A DNA stretch of 64,000 bases from Acanthococcus lagerstroemiae (GCA_031841125.1 CM063111.1:43040955-43104954); one strand, 5' to 3'; positions 1-11,455 are shown, counted from the first letter of the stretch. Notes: generated by a model not told the origin, from the sequence alone. Translations and numbers: made by a program.

Positions 1-310
1 CTAGCAAACAAACGATTGAAAGAGGGGTTTTCGAGGTCACGAATTCCGAATACACGATTTAACCCGGTTTTGGGCTTTAAAATCCAAATTTTCAACCTAA
101 AATTGGTTCTTATTCACAAGTTTTTGACTTTCTGAATGCTGATTATTAAAGTGGCTTCAAGTACATCGTTGAATAGGGAACTTCCTCCAGAGTATGAATC
201 CATGAAAAAAATTTCAAATTTGGGGGTAAGGGGCCTAGAGATGACCAAAATCCGTCCAAAATTGAAGTATCATGACCTAGGAGTTTGCGAGGTCGCTGAT
301 TCCGAATATC
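1..310. repeat. Left inverted partner of the 2275-2624 repeat
   Basis: This stretch is the reverse complement, with mismatches, of about 2275-2624. Shared blocks include the segments around 40-130 and around 180-300. It forms the outer left part of a 2.6 kb foldback whose centre lies near 930-945. The left boundary is cut by the window edge. The short open frame at 136-423 has no recognisable domain. Confidence 0.8.
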
Positions 311-1675
311 ACACGGAAAAATTTCCGCTGATTTTTAAGGAATATCGCCGGAATTTTGTTGGAAAAAAATTCCAAGAATTCCCAAAGAATGTTTTTGGAA
401 ACGTCGGGGAAAATATTGGATGATTTTTGAGGAATTTCATCGGAAAGTGTTGAAAAAAATTCCGATAACGTCCGAAGAATCTCATCAGAAAAAAATTTCC
501 AATGATTTCCAAGAAATTTCATCAAAATTCTTCAAGAAAATTTTTCGATAATTTTTGAAGTATTTCTAGGAAATACTCGGGGAAAATCTCTGATAATTTT
601 TAAAGAATTTTATTGGGCCTCGGGAAGAATCTCCGATGAATTTTAAGGAATTTTATCGAAAATTGTTGAAAAAAATTCCAATAGTTTCCAAAGAATTTCT
701 TCGGAAACGGAAAACATCTCCAATAAATTTTAAGAAATTTTATGGGAACTCGGGAAAAATCTCCGATAAATTTTAAGGAATTTCATCGGAAATTGTTGGA
801 AACTAATTCCGATAATTTCTAAAGAATCTCATCGGAAATCTTTAGGAAAAATTTCCAATGATTTCCAAAAAAATTTCATTACACTCTTCGAGAATATTTT
901 TCGATAATTTTTGAATTATTAAACCATTGGAGTATTTCCCCCAATTTCCTATGATAAGCTTCAAAAATTATCGAAAAAACTTCCTCGAAGAATTTTGATG
1001 AAACTTTTTGGAAATTATAGGAAATTTTTTCAAAAGTTTCCGATGAGATTCTTCGGACATTATCGGAATTTTTCCCAATAATTTCGGTTGAAATTCCTTA
1101 AAAATTATCGGAGATTTTTCCCGAATTCCGATAAAATTTCTTAAAAATCATCGCAGACTTTTCCAACAATTTCCGATGAAATTCCTTAAAATTTATCGGA
1201 GATTTTTCTTGAGTATTTCTCAGAAATACTTCAAAAATTATCGAAAAATTTTCTTGAAGAATTTTGATGAAACTTTTTTGGAAATCATTGAAAATTTTTC
1301 TAAAGATTTCCGATGAGATTCTATGGACATTATCGGCATTTTTCCCCAAAGATTTTCGATGAAATTCCTTAATAATCATGTCCGAGATTTTTCCCGTTTC
1401 CAAAAAAATTCTTTACAATTTATCGGAGATTTTCCCGATTTCCGATGAAATTCTTTAAAATTTATCGGAGATTTTTCCCGAGTTCCGATGAAATTCCGTA
1501 AAATTTATCAGAAATTTTCCCCGACGTTTTCGAAGAAATTCTTTGAAGATTATTGGAATTTTTTCCAACAATACCGATGAAATTCCTTAAAAATCATTCA
1601 AGATTTTCCCTGACGAGTTTCGATAAAATTCTTCAAAAACCATCGAAATTTTCCCCCCGAATCGTTGCATTTTCT
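311..1675. repeat. Degenerate short repeats in inverted arrangement
   Basis: The segment consists of imperfect repeats of a ~40-50 base unit containing elements like TTTAAGGAATTTCATCGGAA and CCGATAATTTTTAAAG. Left of about 930 the unit reads one way; right of about 950 it reads as the reverse complement. A transcript could fold into a long imperfect hairpin. No coding signal is seen; open frames here are by-products of the repeat. Confidence 0.8.
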
Positions 1676-2715
1676 GTTGTCCGTCACGGCGCCAGAGTAA
1701 TGTTGCGTTTAAATCTGAATAGACGGCCATCGTGTCCCCACTTATTCATAATTACCACGTAACATGCCGGGTTTTCCTATGTTGCAACGAAAACTGAACA
1801 ATCCTGTACGTCTTGTAAGTCCCAAAATGTCAAAAATTTGTACTTGACACCAACTTTCTCATTCAAATTTCGGATTTCGGGGCCCTAGGATGCGCTGGAT
1901 GTAGGAAATCACGTGATGAACCCAAACTTTTTTCGCACAGATTCGTTTTTGAGGGAAGTTCACTTTCCAATGACGTGCATTAAGCCAGTTGGATAATCTG
2001 CAATGAGAAATTCAAAAATTTGTAAATAGCAGCACTTTTAGGCATCTGATTTTGGATAGGTTTTGGCTAGGGTTAGACCCTGTCTCCCAAAATTGATGAA
2101 TTTGCCATTTTTCTTCACGAATTCGTATTTTGGAGGAACTGCCCTATCCAACGATGTGCATGAAGCCACTTTGATAACTTGCATCAGAAACTCAAAAATT
2201 TGTAAATTAGAATCACTTTTGAGTCTAAAATTGAATTTTAGGGCCCTAAAACGGGTTGGGTCGGGAGGAAAGTGTGACATTCGGAATCAGTGACAACCCC
2301 CTTTTCGATAGTCTGTTTGCCAGGTCATGATACTTCAATATTGGACGGATTTTGGTCATCTCTAGGCCCCTTACCCCTAAATTTTATGAATTTTGAAATT
2401 TTTTTCATGGATTCATACTCTGGAGGAAGTTCCCTATTCAACGATGTGCGTGAAGCCACTTTAATAATCTGCATTCAGAAAGTCAAAAATTTATGAATAG
2501 GAACCAATTTTAGGTTGAAAATTTGGATTTTAAAGCCCTAAACCGGGATAAATCGTGTATTCGAAATCCGTGACCTCGAAATCCCCTCTTTCAATAGTTT
2601 TTTTGCTAGATTATGACACTTTGATTTTTGATGAATTTTGAAATTTTTTCACGGACTCGTATTTTGCAGGATATGCCCTTTCCAGCGATGTGCATAAAGG
2701 CATATCTTTCCTTTT
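1676..2715 (+). repeat. Four degenerate copies of a 180-290 bp repeat
   Basis: Copies are recognisable by a conserved core resembling ACGATGTGCATGAAGCCACT at about 1971, 2151, 2441 and 2685, preceded by a GGAGGAA(G/C)T-type block and followed by a CAAAAATTTGTAAAT-type block. Spacing is 180, 290 and 245 bases, so copies carry indels. The third copy pairs as an inverted repeat with 1-310. The interval 1676-1830 has no partner in the left arm. Confidence 0.75.
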
Positions 2716-3025
2716 AAGATTCCGAAGTTGGTAGCACGTTACAGCCCCCCATAAATGGGGGAAAATTTTTTTCAAGTCCTGGAGAAACTAGACCTTGCCG
2801 CAGGAAGATGGCAATTTGTCCGGCAAAGATCCGCCAATCGGTTCGGAAAAAAATGGGGGGGGTAACATTCGTGGAACACTTTGTATACTCGTAGCGGCCG
2901 CGTTCTTATGTATTAACACATCAGGCCCGTAGCCAGCCATCTGCAATATGGGGTGCTGACTGTTTACCAGGGGGGAGGATGGCTTGAGGATACACATAGT
3001 ATATTATGTCAAGATTTCTACGAGG
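2716..3025. other. Unassigned; contains one hAT-like terminus
   Basis: No gene is recognisable. At about 2923 the sequence CAGGCCCGTAGCCAGCC resembles the TIR starts of other hAT-like elements in this window, but no matching right end was found, so it is probably a relic. Confidence 0.35.
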
Positions 3026-3319
3026 CAGTGGTGTAGCTAAGGGGGGCGAAGGGAGCGAATTACCCTGCAAGCAATTTTTCGCCTTTAAAACACTTTTTTT
3101 CGAAATCCCATTCCCAATCCAAGAGTCTCAAATTAGCTAACCAAGTTTTTGTCCTAAATTTTAAAATGCTTCGGTGATATTAATTTTCTTCACCCCTTCT
3201 TTCTTTCACGATTAACATACTGCTGATATTTTTTTAATTGTGGTATCTTTGCCTCCTAGGGGCTCAAGGTACCTTTAGAATGGGTTCAGCCCCTGCTTGT
3301 CCCCCACCATGGCTAAGGG
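3026..3319. mobile_element. hAT-like nonautonomous element, relic
   Basis: It begins CAGTGGTGTAGCTAAGG and then has a G-rich stretch and TTTTTCGCC, closely matching the left part of the better-preserved element at 21643-21902. The right end (CCATGGCTAAGGGACTG) is a degenerate inverted match to the start. No 8 bp target duplication could be recognised, so the boundaries are approximate. Confidence 0.5.
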
Positions 3320-4361
3320 ACTGTAACACATTTTGGCCAATGTGATGCAAATTCATCAGAAGTTCTCGTCCAACTTTCTTAAAATCTGTGAAACGACATT
3401 TCCAACTTCGTCGTCTGTGAAAAATTTTCTTCCTGCAAATTGTTCTTTCACCTTTCCCCGCGTTGAAAATAAATACAAACATATATTCTCATGTAATTGT
3501 TTTTTAAAAAAACTCAAATTTTTGTGTAGGTAGTGTTTTATTTAGCAGATTCAACTTTTTATTTGAACTTTCGTATCCGGTGGAGTCGACGATCGAGTCA
3601 GATGCTCGCGAGATAACGAGGTTCCTTAATTTGAGCTCTCCTTTTTTATATTTGGCAGGGATCTAAAACGCGAAAATATACGTCAAATGACGAGTCATAA
3701 ACTCGATGACTATTACTGACGTACCTATTTGTGGCACGAGAGTATATTATTTGGTTTTCGAAAAATGTCCGGTCGTCGTGCAATAAACCGACGGATGGAT
3801 TTTCCGCGGCGACGTCGCACTGACGTCGCAAAAATGATGATTTCTCGACTACACGCTTTTTCGTTTTCCGAAATCTCGAATCTGTCTCATCGAATGCGTT
3901 CGTCAAATAAGATCGACGAATTTATACGACATAGCCACAGTAGCGGTGCCGTCGACCTCGCCGCTTGCAGCTCGAGTTATCGCGCATTTTCATTTTCAAT
4001 GAACGAGAGCTTCGAAAGGCTCTTCACCGCTCGAGTTTACTGAACTGAGGGCTGCTACGTTTTCTTTACCTGTGGCACGTGATTAAGAACGGCCCGAACA
4101 GAAAATTCTTTGTTCGAACTGTTTCAAAGGAAACACGATAAGATCAAAATCAATGAAATATAGGCGAACGAAATGGAAACGGGGGCAAAAGTTTCAAAAT
4201 TGAAATACAAATCAGGGAATCTACTCAATCGACACCAGGTCTGCTCTTAGTCGTGTCAGTAGTTGTCTAAGTATTATTTTGTACTGCTGACTGGGCAACT
4301 TGAGAATCTGTCAAATCGCCAAATAACCAGAAAACAGCTAAAATGTATCATTGGTATATTA
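3320..4361. other. Unassigned stretch with a CpG-rich core (3560-4110)
   Basis: About 3560-4110 is visibly richer in CG dinucleotides than its surroundings and is not obviously repeated in the window. Both strands carry moderate open frames (3729-4043 plus, 3646-3906 minus) but neither translation has a recognisable motif. It could be a promoter, a non-coding exon or old unique DNA. Nothing else is seen in this interval. Confidence 0.3.
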
Positions 4362-5365
4362 AGGTAAAGTGCCACTTAGGGGTCAAGAGCCAATTAATGG
4401 TCAAAATTATGAAACTGTAAATCTGGTCTGCTAGAGTTGCTACTAGAGGATGTGAGTTGTAAATCGAAAAAATAAGCACTTCATGCCATTAATTTCGAAC
4501 TTTTTGTAATTGAGAGTTCAAAGGACGTACTAAGGAATAATTCTTGATTGATCAACAAACGATTGAGTAGCTACTTATCGAAAGCGGATCCTCTGCATTA
4601 GAGATGGAATCCAGTTGTAGAATTGGTGGTACCTCAGCCCTATCATTAGGTTTCTTTGATTTCAGGAAGTTAGATAGCTCATTTGAAAGTTGCAGAACAT
4701 ATAGCAATGATGAAATTCAATACATGGGAAAAAAAAATTTGACCAACATTTGGTCTGACAAATATCTGGCAGGGTGGCAATTGAAACAATGGAAAAACAT
4801 TTTTCTTCTCGGATTTTTGATCTTCCCCCCCCCCACACACACTAAATTGTTCATTTACATGTAAAAATGAGATTCACAAAATTTTAGCAAAATCGAGAAA
4901 TATTAACACGATGCCGCAAAGCTTCGAAATTGACATTGGTTACTTTGTTACAAGTGCGTCGTTACCACTTCCAAGCCGCGGCGCGTATAGTGGTAAGTGT
5001 TCAAGTGTTCTCGGGCTCGTTCCAAAAATATAATTACGCTAAAGAAATAAGTATTTTACCCCGAATATTTTCGGGAAAGGGTATCGAGATGGATAAGCCG
5101 TAAGATTTTAGTACGATTAATACATCAGGTTATTCAAGACCGTGTATTTTAATCGCGGCAGTTAATTCGGAGTCAGATTTTGTAGTACCTACTATCTATC
5201 CAATCTGTTTTCGCTGGTGCCTTGTTCCGGCTGACTTGTCGTCTGGGACCAAAGAAGCCGACGTGCTAGAAGCCAAGTCGGTAGCGTCACCGAATTTTCG
5301 CTTCGTGGGCTATCCGATCGGCCACCAAAGCCGAATAAAAAAAAATAGTAACCCTCCAAAATAAT

Positions 5366-5733
5366 ATGGAAAGAGCAATGCTCGGCATCAGGTTAAAAGA
5401 TAAAATTAAGATTTCAAAACTCAAAAACAAAATAAAATATAATACTATTTCCTGTATGCAATAAGGAGACTGAAGTAGGATTAGGTTGGAAATGGGCTAA
5501 ATAACTATCCTCCAGTTGGTATCTGAAAGAGGGGAGGAAAGGGGAAAACCAGATGGAGAGATGAACTGGATAACTTGCTCAAAAACAAATTATACCACAA
5601 GTTGACACAGGACAGAAGGAAATGGGAACGCCTAAGAGAAGCCTTAGCTCAGCAGAGGGAAACTTGACCTGCCGTTACGTAGGTTAAGAAGTACTTTTTA
5701 AGGGAATAGCTAAAAAAAAAAAAAAAAAAAAAA
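5366..5733 (+). pseudogene. RTE-type non-LTR retrotransposon, 3' end with poly(A)
   Basis: The translation begins MERAMLGIRLKDKIK, which matches the post-polymerase region of RTE reverse transcriptases, and ends with GKTRWRDELDNLL...QDRRKWERLREALAQQ before a stop at 5665-5667. That is the usual RTE C-terminal pattern of (T/R)RW.D, DR..W..L and A..Q. The middle section is frameshifted. A 22-base A-run at 5712-5733 marks the 3' end on the plus strand. The endonuclease and polymerase core are absent, so this is a 5'-truncated dead copy inside the long-TIR element. Confidence 0.85.
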
Positions 5734-6286
5734 GTGTTCTTAATTTAAATAAAAGCCTATTTGATTTGATCCGATCGGTCATTGGATCGAAGGGTAAGGA
5801 CCACCGGTAGGGGAAAGTTCCACATATGCTATCCAGGATAGTATCCTGTGGTGTGTCCGCTAATTTCGACGAGCACGCGAGTTGTTTTCATTTAAAGTGT
5901 CTCGTTTCACACTGAATTCATTTTGCACAGGAATTACAAATTTTTAAATTTTGTTTCATTGGTACTGTTTTTTGTGTGTCGAAATGCCTCGTTTGAAGAA
6001 ATTATTCATCTTATCGGTCTTATGAAAAGCCAAATTTGAGGCAGTAAGTTACCCTCGAGGAACAACAGTCTCAGTGGTTCTTTTTTTCAACAAATGAAAA
6101 GTAAACTTGTCCTCAGCAGAAAGCACCAATTTGGTAATCGACGAATTTTAAAGACACCAGAAAATTGATGCGAGCTCCATTCCGTACTGATAAACATGAA
6201 TACATTTTTAAATTCTCCCCCCCCCCCAATTTTTTAAACTCATAACTGTTTATAGTATATTTCTTTTCAATTTTCAATAGATAATA
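5734..6286. other. Unassigned interior of the long-TIR element
   Basis: No coding or structural RNA signal is recognised. A run of C at about 6217-6228 is the only notable feature. Confidence 0.4.
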
Positions 6287-6581
6287 TTTCCCGAAAATAT
6301 TCGGTGTAAAATACTTATTTCTGTAGCGTAATTATATTTTTGAAACGAGTCCGAGAATACTCGAACACTCACCGCTACGCGCCGCGGCTTGGAAGTGGTA
6401 ACGACGCTCTCATAACAAAATAACCAATACCGCCAACTTCAAAAGTTTTGCGGCTTGCGTGTTAATGTTACTGGATTTTGCTAAAATTTTGTGCCTCTCA
6501 CTTTTATATGCAAACAAACATTTTATGGGAGGGGGGGTGGAACTACTTGAAATTAATATTTTTTTTCAATTACTACCCTGA

Positions 6582-7122
6582 TTAATATTTGGCTCCAATT
6601 TTTCTAGACCAATGATTGACTAATGTTTTCTTTTTATTTTTATCAGTCCACGGAATGAAATGACGAAGAGTCTTTTTGGCATTTGTGATGTGATCTGACA
6701 TACACAGGCTTGTGGAAAACAAAATTTCACAGTACGGCCAAATTTGTAAAAAATCGGAAAAGAACTGAATTTTTTCTCTTTGGTGTAGAATGTTTGCATA
6801 CACTATCGGGAACACTGTTCCAACACAGTTTCCATTTTCGGCGATCTCCAACATCGTCTGGAAGGCATCTAACTGCGAGCGAGCACGTTTATAAAACCCA
6901 GGCATGTTGCGGAATGAAAAATTTACAACTGGGAAACAGACTACGACTACGGGAACGAGCATGGCCATTGAAATAAGTACCACCACAAGCACCAGTAAAC
7001 CTCCTGCTACGACCACCAAATATATTCCACCGGGGACAGAAGTCACCACTGAAGATGTATCCGAATCAGCTTTAAGGACCACCCGCGACATGACTTCAGC
7101 TTCACTAGATGATTTCGAATAA
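6582..7122. other. Overlapping open frames, function unknown
   Basis: The minus strand has a 169-codon frame (6582-7091) whose N-terminal part includes a hydrophobic run, roughly residues 24-55. The plus strand has a 72-codon frame (6904-7122) rich in Thr and Ser, with varied Thr codons (ACA, ACT, ACG, ACC), ending in ...MTSASLDDFE. The hydrophobic run is simply the antisense of the Thr-rich run, so at most one is real. Varied codons slightly favour the plus strand, perhaps a terminal exon of a mucin-like protein, but no splice structure is established. Neither has a recognised domain. Confidence 0.2.
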
Positions 7123-7162
7123 CTTCGGTCATCACATACTTCATTTCAGTAGGAATCAAGGA

Positions 7163-7334
7163 CTTTCCTCTCAGCAGTTGGGAAAATTTACCATTTCAGT
7201 CAGGCGAGTTGGAAAAATTCTTCAAGTTCAGAGGTTTTTTTTTTTTTTTGCTTTGATATTTAGGAATTTTGAGTTAAGTCAGTTGGGACTTTCACAGTTG
7301 TTACCCCCCCCCCCCCCCCGGGAAAAACTCTTCG
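7163..7334 (+). mobile_element. Fragment of a short DNA transposon family
   Basis: It shares CAGTTGGGAAAATTTACCAT and the following CAGGCGAGTTGGAAAAA-type block, a T-run and a C-run, and the CTCTTCGGT right end with the complete element at 63235-63542. The left terminus is missing. It lies directly against the non-LTR tail that follows. Confidence 0.7.
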
Positions 7335-7730
7335 GTGCCAAGTTCCTATTAGGGCTTGACAGGAAACATGCAAGGCTCATGGTCGGACTACTAACCGGTC
7401 AAGGGGCCACAAAACACATGTGGTATATAAAATAGGAGTGGTAAGAAGCGGCTCCTGTAGGTACTGTGGAGAAGAGGAAGAAACCTAGATCCATATCATA
7501 TGTCGGTGCTCAGCAATAGCCGGGACAAGACGCGAAGCATTGGGGCTAGAATATCCAGCATCCAGTGAAGTCAAAGGGATAGAGCTAAGTAAAATTCTCA
7601 CTTTGGCTATAAAAGTGAGGCTACTGAGCTGATCCTTAACAGCAACTTGAGGAATAGTGCAATGGACTGCAAAGTCTGAGCGCTCGGTGCATGTAGCGCC
7701 ACCTCACACACAAATGAATGAATGACGTCC
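7335..7730 (+). pseudogene. Non-LTR retrotransposon 3' end (zinc-knuckle tail)
   Basis: After a first frame reading LGLDRKHARLMVGLLTG..., a one-step frameshift near 7430 continues as SGSCRYCGEEEET, an in-frame stop, then HIICRCSAIAGTRREALG and a terminal stop at 7630-7632. The C-x2-C...H-x4-C pattern after the RNase H region is typical of R1/Jockey/I-type non-LTR elements. The ~95 bases after the stop look like a short 3' untranslated region ending in an ATGAATGAATG-like repeat. Only the last ~95 codons remain, and they carry two lesions. Confidence 0.8.
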
Positions 7731-8439
7731 CTGGTAGGAATGTAATACATTTTAAACCTTTTGCCTTGTTTCTGTAGGCTGTTATTGAGAGTGGCGATGT
7801 AGGAATGAAACCCTAAGTAATCTCAAGAAGTACAAAGTATTATTTGTACTCCTTTTCCAATTCAACATTTCTAACTTCTTCAAAAAAAATAATAATAAGT
7901 TGGTACCCTAGTAGCTGTAGTTTTCTTCATCCCTCTTCTTTTTCATATGGGAAAATAGTCACAAACCCTAACTGACAGCCAAATATTGAGCATTTGACCT
8001 AGGACCTCTGGTGGAAAACCTTCAAAAATAGACTGGCTGGAAAAGTAATCACAATGCCCTCTTGAGAAAGTGTACACACGGCAATTCGGGAAGTAAAAAA
8101 AGAAAACTAATTTGGAGAAAAAGATTTGAAGATGATTTGCAATTGATTTCTTCTCTTATCTGAGGCAGTCGTGATGGTGTGAAAGACTGGTTCCTTGAGA
8201 ATAGAAAAAAGAATTCGCTCATGTTTACAACATGAAAAAACAGAACCAATCCCATTGGCTGCATCCGAGTTTAGTCCCGAAAGAGTAATGTCGCCGCCGA
8301 GTTTAGTCCGGGAGTGATTCCGAGTCTAGTCCACATAAATAGACGAGTGTAGTCCGCGCAAGTTCAGTTTAGTCCCATAACTTTATAGGCGCCTGCGAGT
8401 ACGTAGTAGGCTATTCTTTCATTTACATTTAGGAGATAT
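7731..8439. other. Unassigned stretch
   Basis: No coding, RNA or repeat identity is recognised. From 8270 to 8395 the motif GAGT(T/C)TAGTCC recurs about five times (for example near 8268, 8297 and 8327), a small irregular repeat. Confidence 0.4.
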
Positions 8440-8447
8440 AACCCTAT

Positions 8448-8866
8448 TAGTGATCTCAAGGTGTATCGATACTATCGATAAAATATCGATATAAAAAATT
8501 ATCGACAATATCGATAGGTTTTCTAATGTATTGACATTTTTGATAATGTTGTTATCAGTTTGCTTTAGAAGAAAGAAACGAGAAACGAAAAGGACGCGAG
8601 CACGCGGCACGAAGGAAAAATGAAAAATACTGCGGTTTTCATTGTTCCTTCTTGTATCCTTCTATAATCTAATTTTGTCTTAATATTCGTTGCGGGCTAT
8701 CAATTTATATAATAGAAGATTAGGCGAACTTAGATTCACAATCTTTAGCTTCATAACTCATTTTTAAAAATTGTACAGCCTTTTAAAAAATATCGATAAT
8801 TATCGATATTAAAAAAATATATCGATAAATATCGATATGAAAAATGACCTTTATTTAAGACCACTA
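8448..8866. mobile_element. hAT-like nonautonomous element with ATCGAT motifs
   Basis: A perfect 8 bp target duplication, AACCCTAT, lies at 8440-8447 and 8867-8874. The ends are inverted: TAGTGATCTCAAGG on the left and, in reverse complement, TAGTGGTCTTAAATA on the right. Both subterminal regions carry clusters of ATCGAT (about four on each side, several as TATCGATA). The interior has a minus-strand open frame with no recognisable domain. Length (419 bp) and 8 bp duplication fit a hAT-superfamily nonautonomous element. Confidence 0.85.
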
Positions 8867-8874
8867 AACCCTAT

Positions 8875-9914
8875 TGACAAGCGCGCGCCTGGAATATTTA
8901 ATACGGGTTTCTTTCAGCGTGAAAAAATAGACCTAAAAACATATTCGTTTGTGTCCGGAAAATCTGCTAAAAAAAAAAAAGATATAAAAATAAAAGTAGC
9001 GGAAATATTGTAGAAACTTTAAATTTGTTTTTCTCACAAGTTAGGTTTTTATTTTGCCGTGTTTGTAACTTTACGAATTTTCATCGGATCTCAATAATTC
9101 TTTTTAAATGCTCAGTGGAATGTGGTGCATCCGATGAGCGCGTTATCTCAAAATCGATTTTCCCGTAACAAGTTTGGGTATGTCAGATCGCATCACATTT
9201 CTATGATTTTTGTATTCGATTAGAATAAAAATAAATTGAATTTCCCTTTCTTCTTTTCATCCTGTCAATCTCAGATGATTTTTCTCAGATTGTGCCAAAC
9301 ATTAGTCGATCAATAATTGGCAAATCTTGACCTATGATGTTCAAAAACTCACAGAAAATAGCACTTGAGCCTGACATCGACGGGTGTAAATGAAACTCAT
9401 TCCTGATGGCATACATTACTGTATGCTGCGATTAAAAATGGAAAATTCTGCAGACCAATAATTGGCAACCATTGCCAAATTTTGGTTTTTGAACCGTTTG
9501 TAGGATGCCTGTGAATTAATCCAGGGGATAAAGATGGCGCCATCTTGTCATATTATGTTGTAGAGGAAGGATGAAAGTATTCACCGATTCCAAAATCAAC
9601 TCCCCTATGACGGTCCAAAAAAACCTGACCAATAAGTGGCACTTTACCTTATGGGCAATTTGCGTAAATTACAAGTAATTTTGGTAGATTACTGGTAGAC
9701 ATTTTCACCCGAATTATTGATAGTTTACAGGGAAGTCAAATAGCTCCTTGGAACCTTATCCACCAAGCACTCAAATTTGCGCCCATCAGCATACCCTAGT
9801 CTGGGAGGGTAAGCTGGAAAGATGTTAAGAATACTTGAGAGGAACTCATAACTTCCTCTACGCATTGAGGTGGTTGTTGTTTACTCTTGGTGATATATTT
9901 TTCTGAATTTCTCC
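8875..9914. other. Unassigned; right part of the 4362-9649 element and its flank
   Basis: AT-rich DNA with no recognised coding or RNA feature. It includes the right AGGTAA-type terminus at 9633-9649. After 9650 nothing is recognised until the dispersed repeat begins near 9915. Confidence 0.4.
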
Positions 9915-10695
9915 TGATTCGTCTCCTAAACTGGTTTCAATAAAATGAAAAAATAAAAAAACCTGCAAATTTCAGGTCGATCGGATTAAGGGAATCCTTG
10001 CCACAAGCTCCCTTTCGTTGGTAAGGGAAAAACACATGGAGTTTTGACTTTTGTTCCAGACTAAATGTCCCTCCTATATTCACCAGGACCAAAGCCCGTA
10101 AATTAAACAATAGAACATTTGCTATCGGATTCAGCTTGTGACATTGGAAAATAAGTCTTTTGCTTTCAACTTTTAGATTTTAATAAAATGTTCAACTTTT
10201 TCAAATTTCAGGCTCTCGGTCAAACAAAGAATCTATAGTACGAACAGAATAGTCATTGAAATTCGAAATTCAACGTTTGCTACCGACTTTCAGATTTTCG
10301 AAATGTCTTCCACATTTCAGCTTTGTTTCAACCTTTGAGATAACGTTCGATACTCAGCTTGAAACCTTCGGTTTTTGACTGACTAGTCTCTGACAGGAGT
10401 CCAGGGTACTCCATTTTGAAAAACGAAATTTGACTTTCAGTTTGGGGAGGCGGAGAAGAAAAATTTGCCGACCAATATTTTTTTTTTAACTAAAAATTGG
10501 CCGACAAAATTTTTAAAAAATTGAAAATTCGCCGATTCTTAATCGAAATATGTATTTTTGAATTATGAAAAAAACAAACAAACAAACACACAAACATTCA
10601 TAAAAAAATAAAAATTCAAATGAACAGTTTCGAAATTTCCTGACTGCCAAATTATTGGGAGAGGGGGTGTTTCAATCCATACTTCCTCCTATAGT
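9915..10695 (+). repeat. Dispersed repeat A, copy 1
   Basis: It matches the reverse complement of 54580-55690 over nearly its whole length. Shared segments include CCTGCAA(A/G)TTTCAGGT, ATCGGATTCAGCTTGTGACA, TTTAATAAAATGTTCAACTT and the region around CAGGAGTCCAGGGTACTCCA. It ends near CGCCCCTGCTG, similar to short-transposon termini elsewhere in the window. This copy lacks the 54931-55268 insertion and so records the empty site around 10313-10318. No coding potential is recognised. Confidence 0.85.
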
Positions 10696-10879
10696 TTCGC
10701 CCCTGCTGATGCTGGGTATAACTCTCGCTTGTAATTGTCCTCCGACATTAGTATATTGTCTTGATATAGTTTAGGATCTTTTCCACCAAACCGCTTTGCT
10801 CTAGCTGTCACTCGTCCAAAGCTGTTCACGTTTTTCCTCTTCCACACAGAAAATTACAACTTTTAAGAATGTGAATTCC

Positions 10880-11455
10880 ATTGGTGGGTTTTAAAAGTGT
10901 AGAAGAGAGAATGAAAACTTTAATGTGGTAGCGCCTTCGACGCGCTGAACACGCAACACATAACGCAATGACGTTTTCGAAATTTCTCATTTTCTGGGAG
11001 TGAATTGATAAAACGCAGGAAACTTTTGATTCGAGACAGCCAGAGCAGCGCGGTTTGAAATTTTGGATAGAGCAGACAGTTTCGACTGAGACTGTGTGGT
11101 CACCCTTAGAAAAAAACTCAAAAGCCCATCCTTCTTAGGAACCGTCAAAGATAGAGCAAAACGGAGAAAGTTTTGTGTCGCGCAAGACGTTCTAACTTTT
11201 TATTACGTTCATTTCGTCTGGAATGACCCCTTGTCACCGAAATTTCAAAACGTATCGCTCTGACTGTCTCGAATCAAAAGTTTTACGCGTTTTACTCCCC
11301 CCCCCCTCCCAGAAAAAAAAGAAATGTCGAGAATGCATATTGATGTGTATTGTATTGCATGTTCTACGTGCTGAAAGCGTTACCACTTTTTTTTCAAAAA
11401 TTCGCAAAAGTGTAGACGAAAATGAAAACTATAATTTGGTGGGAGATTTAAGAAT
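10880..11455. repeat. Palindromic satellite-like unit, copy 1
   Basis: The two halves are inverted copies: the block GTAGCGCCTTCGACGCGCTG...TTTCTGGGAG near 10929-11000 returns as reverse complement near 11305-11395. The unit reappears at 13185-13740 and, in part, at 13741-13974 plus 16290-16400. A short AAAGTGTAGA(A/C)GA...ATGAAAACT block sits at both unit borders in direct orientation, suggesting tandem origin. Confidence 0.75.

Larger units (their letters stand above)
4740..6620. mobile_element. Element with ~340 bp terminal inverted repeats
   Basis: About 4740-5082 and about 6287-6620 are inverted copies. Shared inner blocks include the CCGCGGC(T/G)... region around 4975 and 6385 and the CGAATATTTTCGGG block at 5062 and 6287. 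The outer ~100 bases are more diverged and contain a C-run on one side and a G-run on the other. The interior holds an RTE retrotransposon tail (5366-5733) and unassigned DNA. No transposase is recognised, so it is probably a nonautonomous or foldback-type element. Confidence 0.7.
4362..9649. mobile_element. 5.3 kb element with AGGTAA-type terminal inverted repeats
   Basis: The left end AGGTAAAGTGCCACTTA at 4362 is matched exactly in reverse complement at 9633-9649, and GGTCA follows within a few bases on both sides. Related TIRs (AGGTAAGATAGCC and similar) bound the elements at 24183-25232 and 38708-39617. I see no transposase and no clear target duplication. The interior is largely later insertions: 4740-6620, 7163-7730 and 8448-8866. 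It could instead be two separate relics that happen to lie in opposite orientation. Confidence 0.6.

Noticed and set aside
309..525. Open frames on the minus strand at the window start
   Set aside because: They arise from AT-rich short repeats; the same Phe/Lys/Glu-rich words recur with the repeat unit in several frames.
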